Of a DNA stretch of 64,000 nucleotides, positions 8,662 to 18,901 are shown piece by piece (the stretch's first letter is position 1; each line of letters starts with the position of its first letter). Where the stretch lies: positions 496,001 to 560,000 of the forward strand of contig NZ_JAQIBD010000001.1 in assembly GCF_030347965.1 (NCBI RefSeq), written 5' to 3'. The notes under the pieces were generated by a model. That model worked only from the letters and a program-made list of their open reading frames with translations. It made no database searches and was not told the origin of the DNA. The translations under genes and the position numbers were made by a program. Origin of the DNA: Sulfurovum zhangzhouensis. GTDB lineage: Bacteria > Campylobacterota > Campylobacteria > Campylobacterales > Sulfurovaceae.

Positions 8662-9495
8662 CTATAGTTTTTTTAATTTCTCTTTTGCTATCTTCGCAGA
8701 GTTATTTCCGCTGTAGTTGTCTACGATATTTTGGTAAAAGAGTTTCGCTTGATCTTTTTTTCCTGTATTTTCAAGCGCTATGCCCGTATGAAGTAACAAT
8801 ACATCAATATAGCTTGCTTTATCATATAATCCGGCACTTTTTTTGTAATAGAAGATTGCATCCTCATATTGTTGTGTATAATACGCGATCTCGCCTAAAT
8901 AGTAATTAGATGCAGCAGGTTTATATCCTTTTTCATCTGTGATAACAAATCTCTTTTTTGCTTCATCATACTGCTTTTTGCCAAAAAGTCTTACACCTTC
9001 TGTATAAAGTGCAGCATTCCCTTGTCCGCCTAGCGATACTCCAGCATCAGGTTTTTTCTCTTGTTCCTGGCGTATTGAAGTAGTCTTGACGTTCATGCCG
9101 GCAAGTATCTGTTGTAGTTCCTCTTTACTGACATAGTTGCTATTGATCTTATCTATCATATCTGCAAGCTTTTTAATCAACTCGGTATTATCCATACCAG
9201 ATGAAGCAGTTGCAGATCCTTTTTGCTGCTGAAGTTCAAAAAGCTGTGCACTCAACCCTTCTACCAACGTAGTCAGTCCGTCAATCCTCTCATTTTGTCT
9301 TTGTAGCTCACGTTTCAAAGAAGTGATGGTTGCAGGTTGTGAACTGGTTGGCATTGAAGGTGCAGAGATATCAGCCTCATACTGTTGCTGAAACTCCTCG
9401 CTTTCTGTTCCATAGACAGATGGTTCAGCATATACTGCTGTACTGCTGAAAACCATCAAAGAGATGCCATAAGGTATCAATCGTTTTAACATCAA
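8662..9495 (-). CDS. cpoB: Tol-Pal system protein CpoB (YbgF)
   Basis: 277 residues: signal peptide ending near AVYA (about residue 23), a Gln/Glu-rich coiled coil (about 58-95) and C-terminal TPR-like repeats from about 160 with the alternating Y/A pattern. This is the CpoB/YbgF architecture. In E. coli CpoB is periplasmic and coordinates septal peptidoglycan synthesis with outer-membrane constriction via the Tol machine. It follows pal without a gap. Confidence 0.87.
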   Translation of the reverse strand: MMLKRLIPYGISLMVFSSTAVYAEPSVYGTESEEFQQQYEADISAPSMPTSSQPATITSLKRELQRQNERIDGLTTLVEGLSAQLFELQQQKGSATASSGMDNTELIKKLADMIDKINSNYVSKEELQQILAGMNVKTTSIRQEQEKKPDAGVSLGGQGNAALYTEGVRLFGKKQYDEAKKRFVITDEKGYKPAASNYYLGEIAYYTQQYEDAIFYYKKSAGLYDKASYIDVLLLHTGIALENTGKKDQAKLFYQNIVDNYSGNNSAKIAKEKLKKL

Positions 9496-10014
9496 TTATT
9501 TCACCAATCTTAGGTCAACTCTTCTATTTTGAGCATAACATTCATCTGTTGCATCCGTACAAGCAGGACTGCTTTCTCCAAAGCTTACCATCACAACATT
9601 AGAGGTATCTACACCTTTATCTGCCAATGCTTCTTTGACTGCTCTTGCACGTTTGAGTCCAAGAGCATAGTTGTATTCATCTGTACCGAATTCATCACAG
9701 TTACCTTCCAGCTTCACTTTGCTTCCACCTGTACTTTTCGCTCTGGCAGCATTATGAGACACTCTGTTTTCCATAGATGGTGCTATGTTATATCCGTCAA
9801 AATCAAAGTAGACACTTACAAAACCGTCACTACTGCTATTGTAACGTACACCTGATCCATCCTCTACCATATTACTTTCATCGATACTTACGGTATCTGG
9901 AGCAATCTCATTAGCATCCGATACATTTCCACCCACATCAGGAGTATTCTGTGCACATCCCGACAACATTAATAGCGCCGCTACTGTAGAAAAACATATT
10001 TTTTTAACCATCAT
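9496..10014 (-). CDS. pal: Peptidoglycan-associated lipoprotein Pal
   Basis: 172 residues. A lipoprotein signal ends LLMLSGC (lipidated Cys at about residue 21), a linker follows, and then an OmpA-type peptidoglycan-binding domain (about 65-172) with YFDFDGYNI, the EGNCDEFGT segment and the closing NRRVDLRLVK. It tethers the outer membrane to the cell wall and binds TolB. It lies between tolB and cpoB with 8- and 0-base gaps. Confidence 0.93.
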   Translation of the reverse strand: MMVKKICFSTVAALLMLSGCAQNTPDVGGNVSDANEIAPDTVSIDESNMVEDGSGVRYNSSSDGFVSVYFDFDGYNIAPSMENRVSHNAARAKSTGGSKVKLEGNCDEFGTDEYNYALGLKRARAVKEALADKGVDTSNVVMVSFGESSPACTDATDECYAQNRRVDLRLVK

Positions 10015-10022
10015 TTATCCTT

Positions 10023-11270
10023 TTACCAATCTATTGATTGAATTTTGTTGATACTAATTGGGAATAACAAACTTTGAGAGCTGTCAAGGTTGATATATCC
10101 TATCGCACTGCCTCCCCCACTATGTTTGATATAAAGCACGACTGAACCATCCGGTGAAAACCTCGGGAACTGGTTGGTCCCTGTAGTAGTCAATGGTCTG
10201 GTGTCACCTCCATGTGAAGATGTCAGGTAAAGATTAAACTGATTTCTTCCAAAACTGTTTGATGACTCTCTGCTTGAGTAAACTACCTTGTCATCATAGG
10301 TATCACAAGCATTATTGTTGCGGCCATGATACACTACCGGAGATACGGCAGCAGAATCGATAGCCTTTCTAAAGACATTCGCATACCCTAATCTATTGGA
10401 AATGAAGACAATACTTTTATCATCATCAACATATTTACCGTTCACATCAATGCCATCAAACTTTGTTACTCTCTTTTTAGCACCTGTAGCGAGATCAAGT
10501 TCATAAATGTCAGCTTGTCCGTTTGGAGCCATAGTAAGAAGTAGTTTAGAATAGTCTTTACTGACATCCGAACACACAAGCATTCCTTCTGAACTTAAAA
10601 TTGTGCTCTTTTGACCTGTATAGATATTTATTTTATAAAGCGTAGGCAATACTCCTTTGTACGAAGTATAGTAAAGCGCTCTTTGTTGAGCATCCGCCCA
10701 TTTTGGAAATACATTCAATCCACCCCTAATAATAGGTTTTTGATAGTTAAATGTATAATCAGCCAGTACTATCTCACTTTTTTGTTTACCTGTATATCGC
10801 GTATAAACCACATAACGGTTAATCCAAGAAATATCAGGATACTTTAGATAAGCGTTTATATCACTGATCGCTTTATGCGCTACAAACGGCATCTTTGCAG
10901 CAGAAGGTATGCTATATGACTTTTTATAAAGCATCATCCCATCAGAAGCTCTCAGCAGTTGAATGAAAAGTTTTGTTCCATCACCCATCAACAACTTATA
11001 TTTTAGAACATAATCCTGGCCTTTCAGCTTGGGATCAATAAATGCACCGCTGAAACTGCCTTGGTGCACGTTGGAATCTGCTAAAAAGTGGCCGGAAATT
11101 TTTAAATCGGCCAACAAGATACCAAAAAACTTTTCATCATGTTGCTCTGACCCGTCTACTAGTGCAATGCGTGCACGCTGCTCAACATCTTTTTCGATCT
11201 TAAGTGTCGCATCTACAGCTAGAAGATTTGTTGTAAACAACAATGTCAATAGAAGTAACCATCGTCTCAC
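10023..11270 (-). CDS. tolB: Tol-Pal system periplasmic protein TolB
   Basis: 415 residues: signal peptide (about 1-18), an N-terminal domain (to about 140), then a six-bladed WD40-like propeller with repeated DG/FSPDG turns (for example QFPRFSPDGSVVLYI). It shuttles between Pal and the TolQRA motor. The start is a GTG at 11270. The usual partners tolQRA are 4 kb away at 15266-17091 rather than directly upstream. The AT-rich gap 11271-11436 is likely to hold its promoter. Confidence 0.92.
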   Translation of the reverse strand: MRRWLLLLTLLFTTNLLAVDATLKIEKDVEQRARIALVDGSEQHDEKFFGILLADLKISGHFLADSNVHQGSFSGAFIDPKLKGQDYVLKYKLLMGDGTKLFIQLLRASDGMMLYKKSYSIPSAAKMPFVAHKAISDINAYLKYPDISWINRYVVYTRYTGKQKSEIVLADYTFNYQKPIIRGGLNVFPKWADAQQRALYYTSYKGVLPTLYKINIYTGQKSTILSSEGMLVCSDVSKDYSKLLLTMAPNGQADIYELDLATGAKKRVTKFDGIDVNGKYVDDDKSIVFISNRLGYANVFRKAIDSAAVSPVVYHGRNNNACDTYDDKVVYSSRESSNSFGRNQFNLYLTSSHGGDTRPLTTTGTNQFPRFSPDGSVVLYIKHSGGGSAIGYINLDSSQSLLFPISINKIQSIDW

Positions 11271-11436
11271 GAATGTCCCCTAAATATTAATATTATGTAG
11301 ATATTGTATCAAGCAAAAGTTAATATGCTCATTAAAAAATATCGACGGAATTTTACTACAAGCAGATTAATAAAAAGCCTAATTTTATGCACCTTGGAAA
11401 TGAAAGTTTTAATCTAAATAAATATTGTGAATTTAC

Positions 11437-12291
11437 TTACATTTGGGCTTGTTGATCACTATGCATTCTATGACTTTCATAGACTCCGAGAATACGTACA
11501 TCTTCAGCAAAAAATGCCAATTCACTCAGTGCCAATTTCATTCCAGTTGAATCAATATGCCCATCAATATCTATATGAAACTGACTTCCTTTTACTTGTT
11601 GCGCTCCCATATAACTTTCTATTTTTAAAAGATTAATACCGTTGGTTGCAAATCCCCCAAGTGATTTATACAGTGAAGCAGGTATATTTTTCACCTGAAA
11701 GACAAGTGACGTAATATAACGCTTGGATGAATCATAAACAGGTATCTGTTTATCCCGTGAAAGGATGAAAAACCGTGTCGTATTGCCATGCATATCCTCA
11801 AAGTTTTCCTTTAGAATCTGCAAACCATAAAGCTTGGCTGCCAACTTAGATGCTATAGCTGCACTATACATATCTCCCGACTCCGAGAGTTCTTTGGCTG
11901 AGCCTGCCGTGTCAAGTTTCGCTTCAGCTTTAAGACCAAGCTTCATGATATTGTTATGACACTGTGCCAATGCCTGAGGGTGTGATGCGACATATTTCAG
12001 ATCCTCTATCTTAGCTCCTTTGTGTGCCAATAAACAATGTACGACCGGCTCAAAGTGCTCACCAATCACATGGAGTGCCATCCTTGGGATAAGTCTATAT
12101 ATCTCTTCCACTCTCCCTGCTGTTGAATTCTCCAATGGGATCATCGCCAGATCTGCATCCCCTTGTTCTACCATCCACATCGCTTCATGAAAAGTATCAC
12201 ATGCAATTGTCTTATAGTGAGCATAAGCATTTTTACAGGCTTGCTCCGAATAAGCACCCTGTACTCCCTGATAAGCTATTTTTTTATTCAT
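11437..12291 (-). CDS. pheA: Prephenate dehydratase with ACT domain
   Basis: Converts prephenate to phenylpyruvate in phenylalanine synthesis. The catalytic domain spans about 4-180, with IAYQGVQGAYSE, PLENSTAGRVEEI and the catalytic Thr in GNTTRFFIL. A C-terminal ACT domain (about 195-275) has KNIPASLYKSLGGFATNGIN and the phenylalanine-site block KIESYMG. There is no chorismate mutase domain, so it is a single-function enzyme of 284 residues rather than a P-protein. It is transcribed alone from the 12292-12479 gap. Confidence 0.9.
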   Translation of the reverse strand: MNKKIAYQGVQGAYSEQACKNAYAHYKTIACDTFHEAMWMVEQGDADLAMIPLENSTAGRVEEIYRLIPRMALHVIGEHFEPVVHCLLAHKGAKIEDLKYVASHPQALAQCHNNIMKLGLKAEAKLDTAGSAKELSESGDMYSAAIASKLAAKLYGLQILKENFEDMHGNTTRFFILSRDKQIPVYDSSKRYITSLVFQVKNIPASLYKSLGGFATNGINLLKIESYMGAQQVKGSQFHIDIDGHIDSTGMKLALSELAFFAEDVRILGVYESHRMHSDQQAQM

Positions 12292-12479
12292 ATATATAAC
12301 TCTTTATTCAACATTTCAGTCTCCTTTTACACTATCCATCCCTTTATTATCATTATAGCATTTAGGGCCTTCAGAAGATTTCATGAAAGTGAAACAAAAC
12401 GAATATTTAAAGTTTTATCTGTTTTTATATTTTTTGCTTTACTTATGATATGATATAAGATAAATAAAGGAGGAAAGAC

Positions 12480-12728
12480 ATGCATACGTATCGTTATAAT
12501 TCACCTATCGGATCATTTGAAATAAGACAAGTCGGGCATTTAATGTATGAGCTGTGGATAGAAGAAGAGATGCTGGGCTCATATGATAGTGCTGAATCAG
12601 CTGCTACGGATGTTGCAAACTTTGATACGGATTATATTGAATGGGACCGTTTTGAAAATGAGTTGGAAAATTTCCCCAAGGACCTTGGTGACTGGACGGA
12701 AATGAATGAAGAGTCGCCTCAATATTGA
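12480..12728 (+). CDS. Small acidic protein of unknown function
   Basis: 82 residues, very acidic and Trp/Tyr-rich (YIEWDRFENELENFPKDLG), with no membrane segment or signal. It is preceded by a strong ribosome site (AAAGGAGG ending 7 bases before the ATG) and by AT-rich DNA with several TATGAT/TATAAG boxes. It overlaps no neighbour and is followed 25 bases later by the DksA-like gene, so the two probably share a transcript. I do not recognise a named family. Confidence 0.7.
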   Translation: MHTYRYNSPIGSFEIRQVGHLMYELWIEEEMLGSYDSAESAATDVANFDTDYIEWDRFENELENFPKDLGDWTEMNEESPQY

Positions 12729-12753
12729 TCAAAATAACATAAAGGAGCAAATC

Positions 12754-13098
12754 ATGAAAAAACGTGAAGATCTTGACTTCAAAGAGTTTGAAAATTTACT
12801 GACTGAAAGATTACAGCATACACAGGCAAATATTGAAAGGCTCAAAAGTGAATTATCTGATGTCAGCACCGATGATACCATCAATGATATGGAAGATTTG
12901 GCATCACTTGAAACACTCAACGATAATGACCGTATTTTGTTAGAACGGCAAATAGCCGAGCTTCAAGAGATCTATCATGCCCTTTCCAAGATCGAAGATG
13001 GAACCTACGGTATTTGCGAAGAGAGTTCCAAACTAATACCTGTTGAACGTTTGAGAGCCAATCCTATTGCCAGGTACATTGTAAGTAAAACAAAGTAA
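12754..13098 (+). CDS. DksA/TraR-family protein lacking the zinc-finger cysteines
   Basis: 114 residues from the ATG at 12754, chosen because AAAGGAG lies 8 bases upstream; the frame is open to 12706, inside the preceding gene. A coiled coil (about 15-75) leads to EIYHALSKIEDGTYGICE, the classic entry into the DksA C4 finger. The rest reads ESSKLIPVERLRANPIARYIVSKTK: only one of the four zinc cysteines remains, though the I-P-x-x-R-L frame is kept. DksA relatives bind the RNA polymerase secondary channel; cysteine-poor, zinc-independent versions are known in other phyla. It may be a general stress or stringent-response regulator. Confidence 0.8.
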   Translation: MKKREDLDFKEFENLLTERLQHTQANIERLKSELSDVSTDDTINDMEDLASLETLNDNDRILLERQIAELQEIYHALSKIEDGTYGICEESSKLIPVERLRANPIARYIVSKTK

Positions 13099-13099
13099 C

Positions 13100-14233
13100 A
13101 TGAGGATCGGAGTTCCTAAAGAGATCAAGACCAAAGAGTATCGTGTTGGGATGATACCTTCTGGTGTCGAACAGCTAAGACAGAGTGGTCATGAGGTATT
13201 GATTGAAACAGGTGCTGGAGAAAAAAGCGGTTTTTCTGACCTTGACTACTCACAAGCAGGTGCTCTCATTGTCCAAAATCCCAAAGAGATATATGATCAT
13301 TGTGAAATGGTCATCAAAGTAAAAGAACCGCAACCTGAAGAGTATGACCTTTTAAAAGCGGGACAAATACTCTTTACCTACCTTCATCTCGCACCCCTTC
13401 CAGAACTGACACAAATATTGCAAAAAAAACTGGTAACGGCTATCGCTTATGAAACACTCCAGGAAAAAGGTATTCTCCCGCTGTTAGACCCAATGAGCCA
13501 GATCGCAGGAGAAGTAGCACCTATAGTTGGAAGCTACTTTCTCTCAGCCCATAACCATGGAAGCGGTATACTGATCAGTGGAGCTACAGGAGTTGCACCG
13601 GCAAAGGTATTGATCATCGGCAGTGGCACGGTGGCAAAAAGTGCTGCGAAAATAGCATCAGGGATGGGTGCTGACGTAGTGATCATGGGACGAAACAGAA
13701 ACTCTATGGCAAAACTCGAAGAGATACTGCCTGAGAATATTTCTACAATCTACTCCAATCGGTATAATCTTGAAAAGATATTACCCACGGTTGATATCCT
13801 CATCGGTGCAGTCTATATCACAGGCGAAAGAGCTCCTAAACTCATTACAAAAGAGATGCTCTCTTTATGCAAAAAAGGAGCTATCCTTGTAGATGTTTCC
13901 ATCGATCAGGGTGGGTGTATCGAAACCTCACGGCCAACCACACATGATGACCCGGTATTTGAAGTGGATGGTGTGTTACATTATTGTGTGGCAAATATCC
14001 CGGGGAACTACCCAATGACCTCTACTCAGGCCCTTAGCAACGCTACGATAAAATACGCCAAACGTATTGCAGATATGGGATGGCGTAATGCCGTCTTATA
14101 TGATAAAGCCATCTACAGCGGCGTCAATGTGGCTGGAGGATTTGTTACCAATGAACCTGTCGCAAATACCAACGGCATAAACTATCATGAATTAAAAGAT
14201 ATTATCGATCTTTGTCCTATTTTCGAAGTTTAG
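13100..14233 (+). CDS. ald: Alanine dehydrogenase
   Basis: Interconverts L-alanine with pyruvate and ammonia using NAD. 377 residues. The N-terminal block GVPKEIKTKEYRVGMIPSGV carries the substrate arginine, and KVKEPQPEEY contains the catalytic lysine region. The Rossmann nucleotide loop is GSGTVAKSAAKIASGMGA (about residues 174-191), followed by DVSIDQGGCIE. The start codon is 1 base after the DksA-like stop, so the two are co-translated. Transhydrogenase alpha subunits share the fold but have no reason to be this length. Confidence 0.93.
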   Translation: MRIGVPKEIKTKEYRVGMIPSGVEQLRQSGHEVLIETGAGEKSGFSDLDYSQAGALIVQNPKEIYDHCEMVIKVKEPQPEEYDLLKAGQILFTYLHLAPLPELTQILQKKLVTAIAYETLQEKGILPLLDPMSQIAGEVAPIVGSYFLSAHNHGSGILISGATGVAPAKVLIIGSGTVAKSAAKIASGMGADVVIMGRNRNSMAKLEEILPENISTIYSNRYNLEKILPTVDILIGAVYITGERAPKLITKEMLSLCKKGAILVDVSIDQGGCIETSRPTTHDDPVFEVDGVLHYCVANIPGNYPMTSTQALSNATIKYAKRIADMGWRNAVLYDKAIYSGVNVAGGFVTNEPVANTNGINYHELKDIIDLCPIFEV

Positions 14234-14309
14234 CTACTAGGCACTGATTTCATGCATCATGTGCATAGCACTTCTTCATTTAGTTCTCATTCCTCGTTCG
14301 CTACTATGA

Positions 14310-14315
14310 TATAAT
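14310..14315 (+). promoter_or_regulatory. -10 box directly before the second L,D-transpeptidase gene
   Basis: TATAAT preceded by TGA (extended -10 like), with only 6 bases between its end and the ATG at 14322. No purine-rich ribosome site is present. Initiation about 7 bases downstream would fall on the ATG itself. Confidence 0.5.
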
Positions 14316-14321
14316 CACTCT

Positions 14322-14798
14322 ATGAAAACTATTATACTCTGGTCATTACTGTTTCTCAGTACCTATATCTATGCAGGTAACAAACTCATATTTGTTGATC
14401 TTGATGAACAGCTTGCTTATGCTTATGAAGATGATGAGTTACTCTTCAAGGGAGCTATCTCATCTGGTGTACAAGAGCATAGTACCCCCACAGGTACCTT
14501 CAAAGTACTGGAGAAAAAGATATCCCACAAATCAAATCTCTGGCCCAAACCCAATGGCGGAGCGAAGATGCACTATATGCTTCGCCTTACCTATGATGGT
14601 ATTGCTATGCACCTCGGTACAGTTGGGAAATACCCACTCTCACATGGCTGTATCCGCATGAAAAACGGTTTCGCCCAAAAACTCTGGACATGGACAGATG
14701 TCGGTACTACCGTACAAGTAATGGGTTATCCACCATACAAGAATGATGAACCTGGAATTGAAATAGTTTACGATGATACCTATAGTATTGATCCTTGA
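14322..14798 (+). CDS. L,D-transpeptidase (YkuD domain), short form
   Basis: 158 residues: signal peptide (about 1-18, ending YAG), then a compact YkuD domain with IAMHLGTVGKYPLSHGCIRM holding the catalytic His and Cys. It is periplasmic and acts on peptidoglycan. Unlike the copy at 8047-8652 it has the canonical SHGCIR. The upstream -10 box abuts the start codon, suggesting a leaderless transcript. The gene stands alone, 88 bases after ald. Confidence 0.87.
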   Translation: MKTIILWSLLFLSTYIYAGNKLIFVDLDEQLAYAYEDDELLFKGAISSGVQEHSTPTGTFKVLEKKISHKSNLWPKPNGGAKMHYMLRLTYDGIAMHLGTVGKYPLSHGCIRMKNGFAQKLWTWTDVGTTVQVMGYPPYKNDEPGIEIVYDDTYSIDP

Positions 14799-14822
14799 AA
14801 TTATAGGACAAATTAACACATT

Positions 14823-15089
14823 TTATGAAATCCATACGATAAATCCGGCTACACCAATACCATAGGGAATCATTATCAATGTACACTTTATATCATACCA
14901 ATAATTTCTCCAGAAGGTTCTCTTGATCGGCTTTTTTCTACGATTTTGACATTTTTTATAAAGTGGTATAGCCCCTATTGAAAAGAGTATTGCTAACAAA
15001 ACATTTGCTATAGGCATAGAAGCCGTTTGATACACAATAATTGATATAACAATAATAAGTATTATGGCGATAAATGCCCGATCAAACAT
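14823..15089 (-). CDS. Small membrane protein of unknown function
   Basis: 88 residues with three predicted membrane spans (about 5-22, 26-43, 68-87) and a very basic loop between the second and third (KKCQNRRKKPIKR). No family is recognised. It has no close partner in its own direction: the L,D-transpeptidase converges on it, and 15090-15265 upstream is AT-rich, without another gene that I can see. Confidence 0.6.
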   Translation of the reverse strand: MFDRAFIAIILIIVISIIVYQTASMPIANVLLAILFSIGAIPLYKKCQNRRKKPIKRTFWRNYWYDIKCTLIMIPYGIGVAGFIVWIS

Positions 15090-15265
15090 TTATATATTTC
15101 CTTTTGTAAATAGTGAAATAAGATAAATAGATAAACATCAAAGTAATATATGTTGATTTGTAGATTATGTATGACAATCTTCCCTTCTGATATTATTGCA
15201 GTATTATGTTTATCGCATTATTTGAGGATTATTGGGAAATCAGTAAAAACAAAAGTAATTAGTTG

Positions 15266-16102
15266 CTATTCAGTAGCGATAAACTCTACATCAAGTTTAT
15301 AAGCCCTATTCCCTTTGTGTGGACCGAATCCAAAGAGTTGTAGCTGTTTGAGATAGGCATTGAGTCCCTCATTGAACTCAGGGATATTTGAAGCAGATAT
15401 AACTTTAAAAGTAAATCTACCAGAAGGTTCTACTTCGAGCATTACACGTGCTTTTTCACCTACATAGTCACTTTGGGCCGGCCAGCCCTTAAGTTTCTCT
15501 TCTATGTTTGCAAGATACTCATCCTCGATACCTCTGTCACTACTCTGCTGTACCTTTAATGAATTAGAGAAAAGCTCAGCAGCACTGCTCTTCTCCTTGA
15601 CTTTAACAATATCAAGATTTGGTTTTTTTTCTACTGGCTTTTCAGTAACCTTTTTTGTTTCTACAGGCTTGCTGGAACTGACATTGGCAAAGAGACTCTG
15701 TGGTTTATTGACCTTCTTAGGTTTAGTAATATTCACATCTTTTTGAACCAGTTTTTTATCAACCTTTTTAACCACCTGCTCTTTAATCACCTTTTTTTGC
15801 TCCACAGGTTTTTTTACTGTTTCTTGGATCTTTGGCTTTGCTATAGGTTTTGGTTTTGGTTTTGGTGTAGGCTGTGGCTTTGGCTGAGGAGTTACTTGAT
15901 TTTTAGGTTTCTGAATATCACTCTTTTTCTGTTCAGGAGTAGAAAAAGCAACTTGGATACGTTCCTGGTTTTTCTTAACATAATGCTTACTCTCTTGAGA
16001 AGTTTTTGTATTGAAATAAAAAACAAGCAGACCGATAATAATAAAGTATATACCAAATGCCAATGAACCGGTCAAATACTTTGGAAGTCTATTTTCAATC
16101 AT
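15266..16102 (-). CDS. tolA: TolA/TonB-like energy transducer
   Basis: 278 residues: one N-terminal membrane anchor (about 12-31), a long Lys/Pro-rich periplasmic stalk (about 45-150) with repeated KP and KPQ units, and a C-terminal TonB/TolA-type domain (about 190-278, VMLEVEPSGRFTFKVIS). It links the TolQR proton channel to Pal/TolB across the periplasm. Its first 4 bases overlap the end of tolR (ATGA). TonB is the alternative, but the position in a tolQRA set beside ATP synthase and the presence of tolB-pal nearby favour TolA. Confidence 0.82.
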   Translation of the reverse strand: MIENRLPKYLTGSLAFGIYFIIIGLLVFYFNTKTSQESKHYVKKNQERIQVAFSTPEQKKSDIQKPKNQVTPQPKPQPTPKPKPKPIAKPKIQETVKKPVEQKKVIKEQVVKKVDKKLVQKDVNITKPKKVNKPQSLFANVSSSKPVETKKVTEKPVEKKPNLDIVKVKEKSSAAELFSNSLKVQQSSDRGIEDEYLANIEEKLKGWPAQSDYVGEKARVMLEVEPSGRFTFKVISASNIPEFNEGLNAYLKQLQLFGFGPHKGNRAYKLDVEFIATE

Positions 16103-16485
16103 AGTGTAATAAGAGACACCTTCTCAAATCCTGCCGCTTTAACAGTTTTGAGGAGGTACATGACATTTTTATACTTAAGAGTCTCATCAGCGCGTATATA
16201 GACTTCAGAGTTTTTGTCCAGTTTTGCTGACTGATTGACAAAGTCATCAGCAAATGTATCCAGTTTATAGGTGTCTTTTCCAAGATATATCTTTTGATCT
16301 TTATCCATACGGATTGTCAGTGTTTTCGGTTTTTCTACTTTTACAGTCTTTGAACCTTCTGGAAGTGTAATCTGTTCCTGAAAAGTAATTGTCGGTGCTG
16401 TTACCATCAGTATAGCCATAAGGACAAGCATTACATCAACTAAAGGAGTAATGTTCAAATCCGGATCTTCATCCCATTGAAACAT
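16099..16485 (-). CDS. tolR: TolR/ExbD biopolymer transport protein
   Basis: 128 residues: short cytoplasmic N-terminus, one membrane span (about 13-31) with the conserved acidic residue in ITPLVDVMLVLMAIL, then a periplasmic domain. The span aspartate is essential for proton use in this family. It sits between tolQ and tolA with 0-base and 4-base junctions. Confidence 0.88.
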   Translation of the reverse strand: MFQWDEDPDLNITPLVDVMLVLMAILMVTAPTITFQEQITLPEGSKTVKVEKPKTLTIRMDKDQKIYLGKDTYKLDTFADDFVNQSAKLDKNSEVYIRADETLKYKNVMYLLKTVKAAGFEKVSLITL

Positions 16486-17091
16486 TTACAACTCCTCGTT
16501 AACCTGTGATAATATCACTTCTGCCTGAGAGGAGAGAAGCGATGAGAGTTCATAGGCTTTACGCTTCAGTATAAGATGAAACGTATAAGCAAAAATTGCT
16601 ACTGCAATCCCCGCTGCTGTAGCAATAAGCGCTTCAGAAATAGCAGGAGCTACAACACTCAAAGAGGCACTGTTTTGACTGCCTAAATTTGAAAATGTTT
16701 CAAGAATACCGATCACTGTACCGAATAATCCAATAAACGGTGAAGTAGATGCTATGATTGAAAGAACTGTCAGTCCTTTAGTAGAAACACGTACTGCATC
16801 AGAAGATGCCGCTTCAAGTATTGCTTTATTAGGTTTATTTACACGAGAAAGATAAGTATAGATCAATGATGTAGTATTTACACTATTAGATTGACCGGTA
16901 TAGAGTGCTTTAAGAGACCTAGCTTCTACAGCTACACGCCTATTTAGCATATAATATCTATCAAAAAAAACCCAAAATGCTGTTATGAAATATGCTGAAA
17001 GCAAAAGCAGTACAAAGATTGTAATTGCACTGCTTTCTATGAAATAAGTAAGAAGAGAACTCACGTTAGAGAGACTTTCCAATTTGCTCAA
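16486..17091 (-). CDS. tolQ: TolQ/ExbB proton channel protein
   Basis: 201 residues with three membrane spans (about 18-40, 108-130, 148-175). The family block TSPFIGLFGTVIGILETF and the third-span EALIATAAGIAVAIFAY are intact. With TolR it forms the proton-driven motor of the Tol system. Its first 26 bases overlap the end of atpC, so it is physically and translationally joined to the ATP synthase operon. Confidence 0.9.
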   Translation of the reverse strand: MSKLESLSNVSSLLTYFIESSAITIFVLLLLSAYFITAFWVFFDRYYMLNRRVAVEARSLKALYTGQSNSVNTTSLIYTYLSRVNKPNKAILEAASSDAVRVSTKGLTVLSIIASTSPFIGLFGTVIGILETFSNLGSQNSASLSVVAPAISEALIATAAGIAVAIFAYTFHLILKRKAYELSSLLSSQAEVILSQVNEEL

Positions 17092-17452
17092 CTTTGCTTA
17101 CCGCTGTTGCGATAGCAGTACTAGAAGCTTCCGCACTTTTAAGTAACGCTTTTGCTTCTTCAAGTGCTTTTGCAAGATCTGTATCTTCACCTGAGAGTGC
17201 TACAGCACCATCAACGATACATGTAGTCTTCTCTTCATCAACTTTTACATATCCAGAGTTGATAGCTACTGCTACTTCACTTGAATCTGCTTTATCAATA
17301 ACGATTACACCTGCTTCAAGTAGTGAAACCAAAGTTGCATGGTGAGCTAAAACACCGAATTCACCTTCACTACCTGGTAAAGTGACTTGCTTTACTTCAG
17401 AATCAAAAATTACACCATTCGGTGTAACGATCTCAAGCTTCATAAGTTCCAT
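17066..17452 (-). CDS. atpC: ATP synthase F1 epsilon subunit
   Basis: 128 residues: the N-terminal beta sandwich starts MKLEIVTPNGVIFDSEV and continues PGSEGEFGVLAHHA, followed by a two-helix C-terminal arm rich in Ala/Glu/Lys. It couples gamma rotation to catalysis and can inhibit ATP hydrolysis. Last gene of the F1 set; tolQ overlaps its end. Confidence 0.93.
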   Translation of the reverse strand: MELMKLEIVTPNGVIFDSEVKQVTLPGSEGEFGVLAHHATLVSLLEAGVIVIDKADSSEVAVAINSGYVKVDEEKTTCIVDGAVALSGEDTDLAKALEEAKALLKSAEASSTAIATAVSKVEQIGKSL

Positions 17453-17482
17453 AATAATCCTTTAGTAGACAAGCGCTAAGGA

Positions 17483-18901
<1,419 letters not shown>

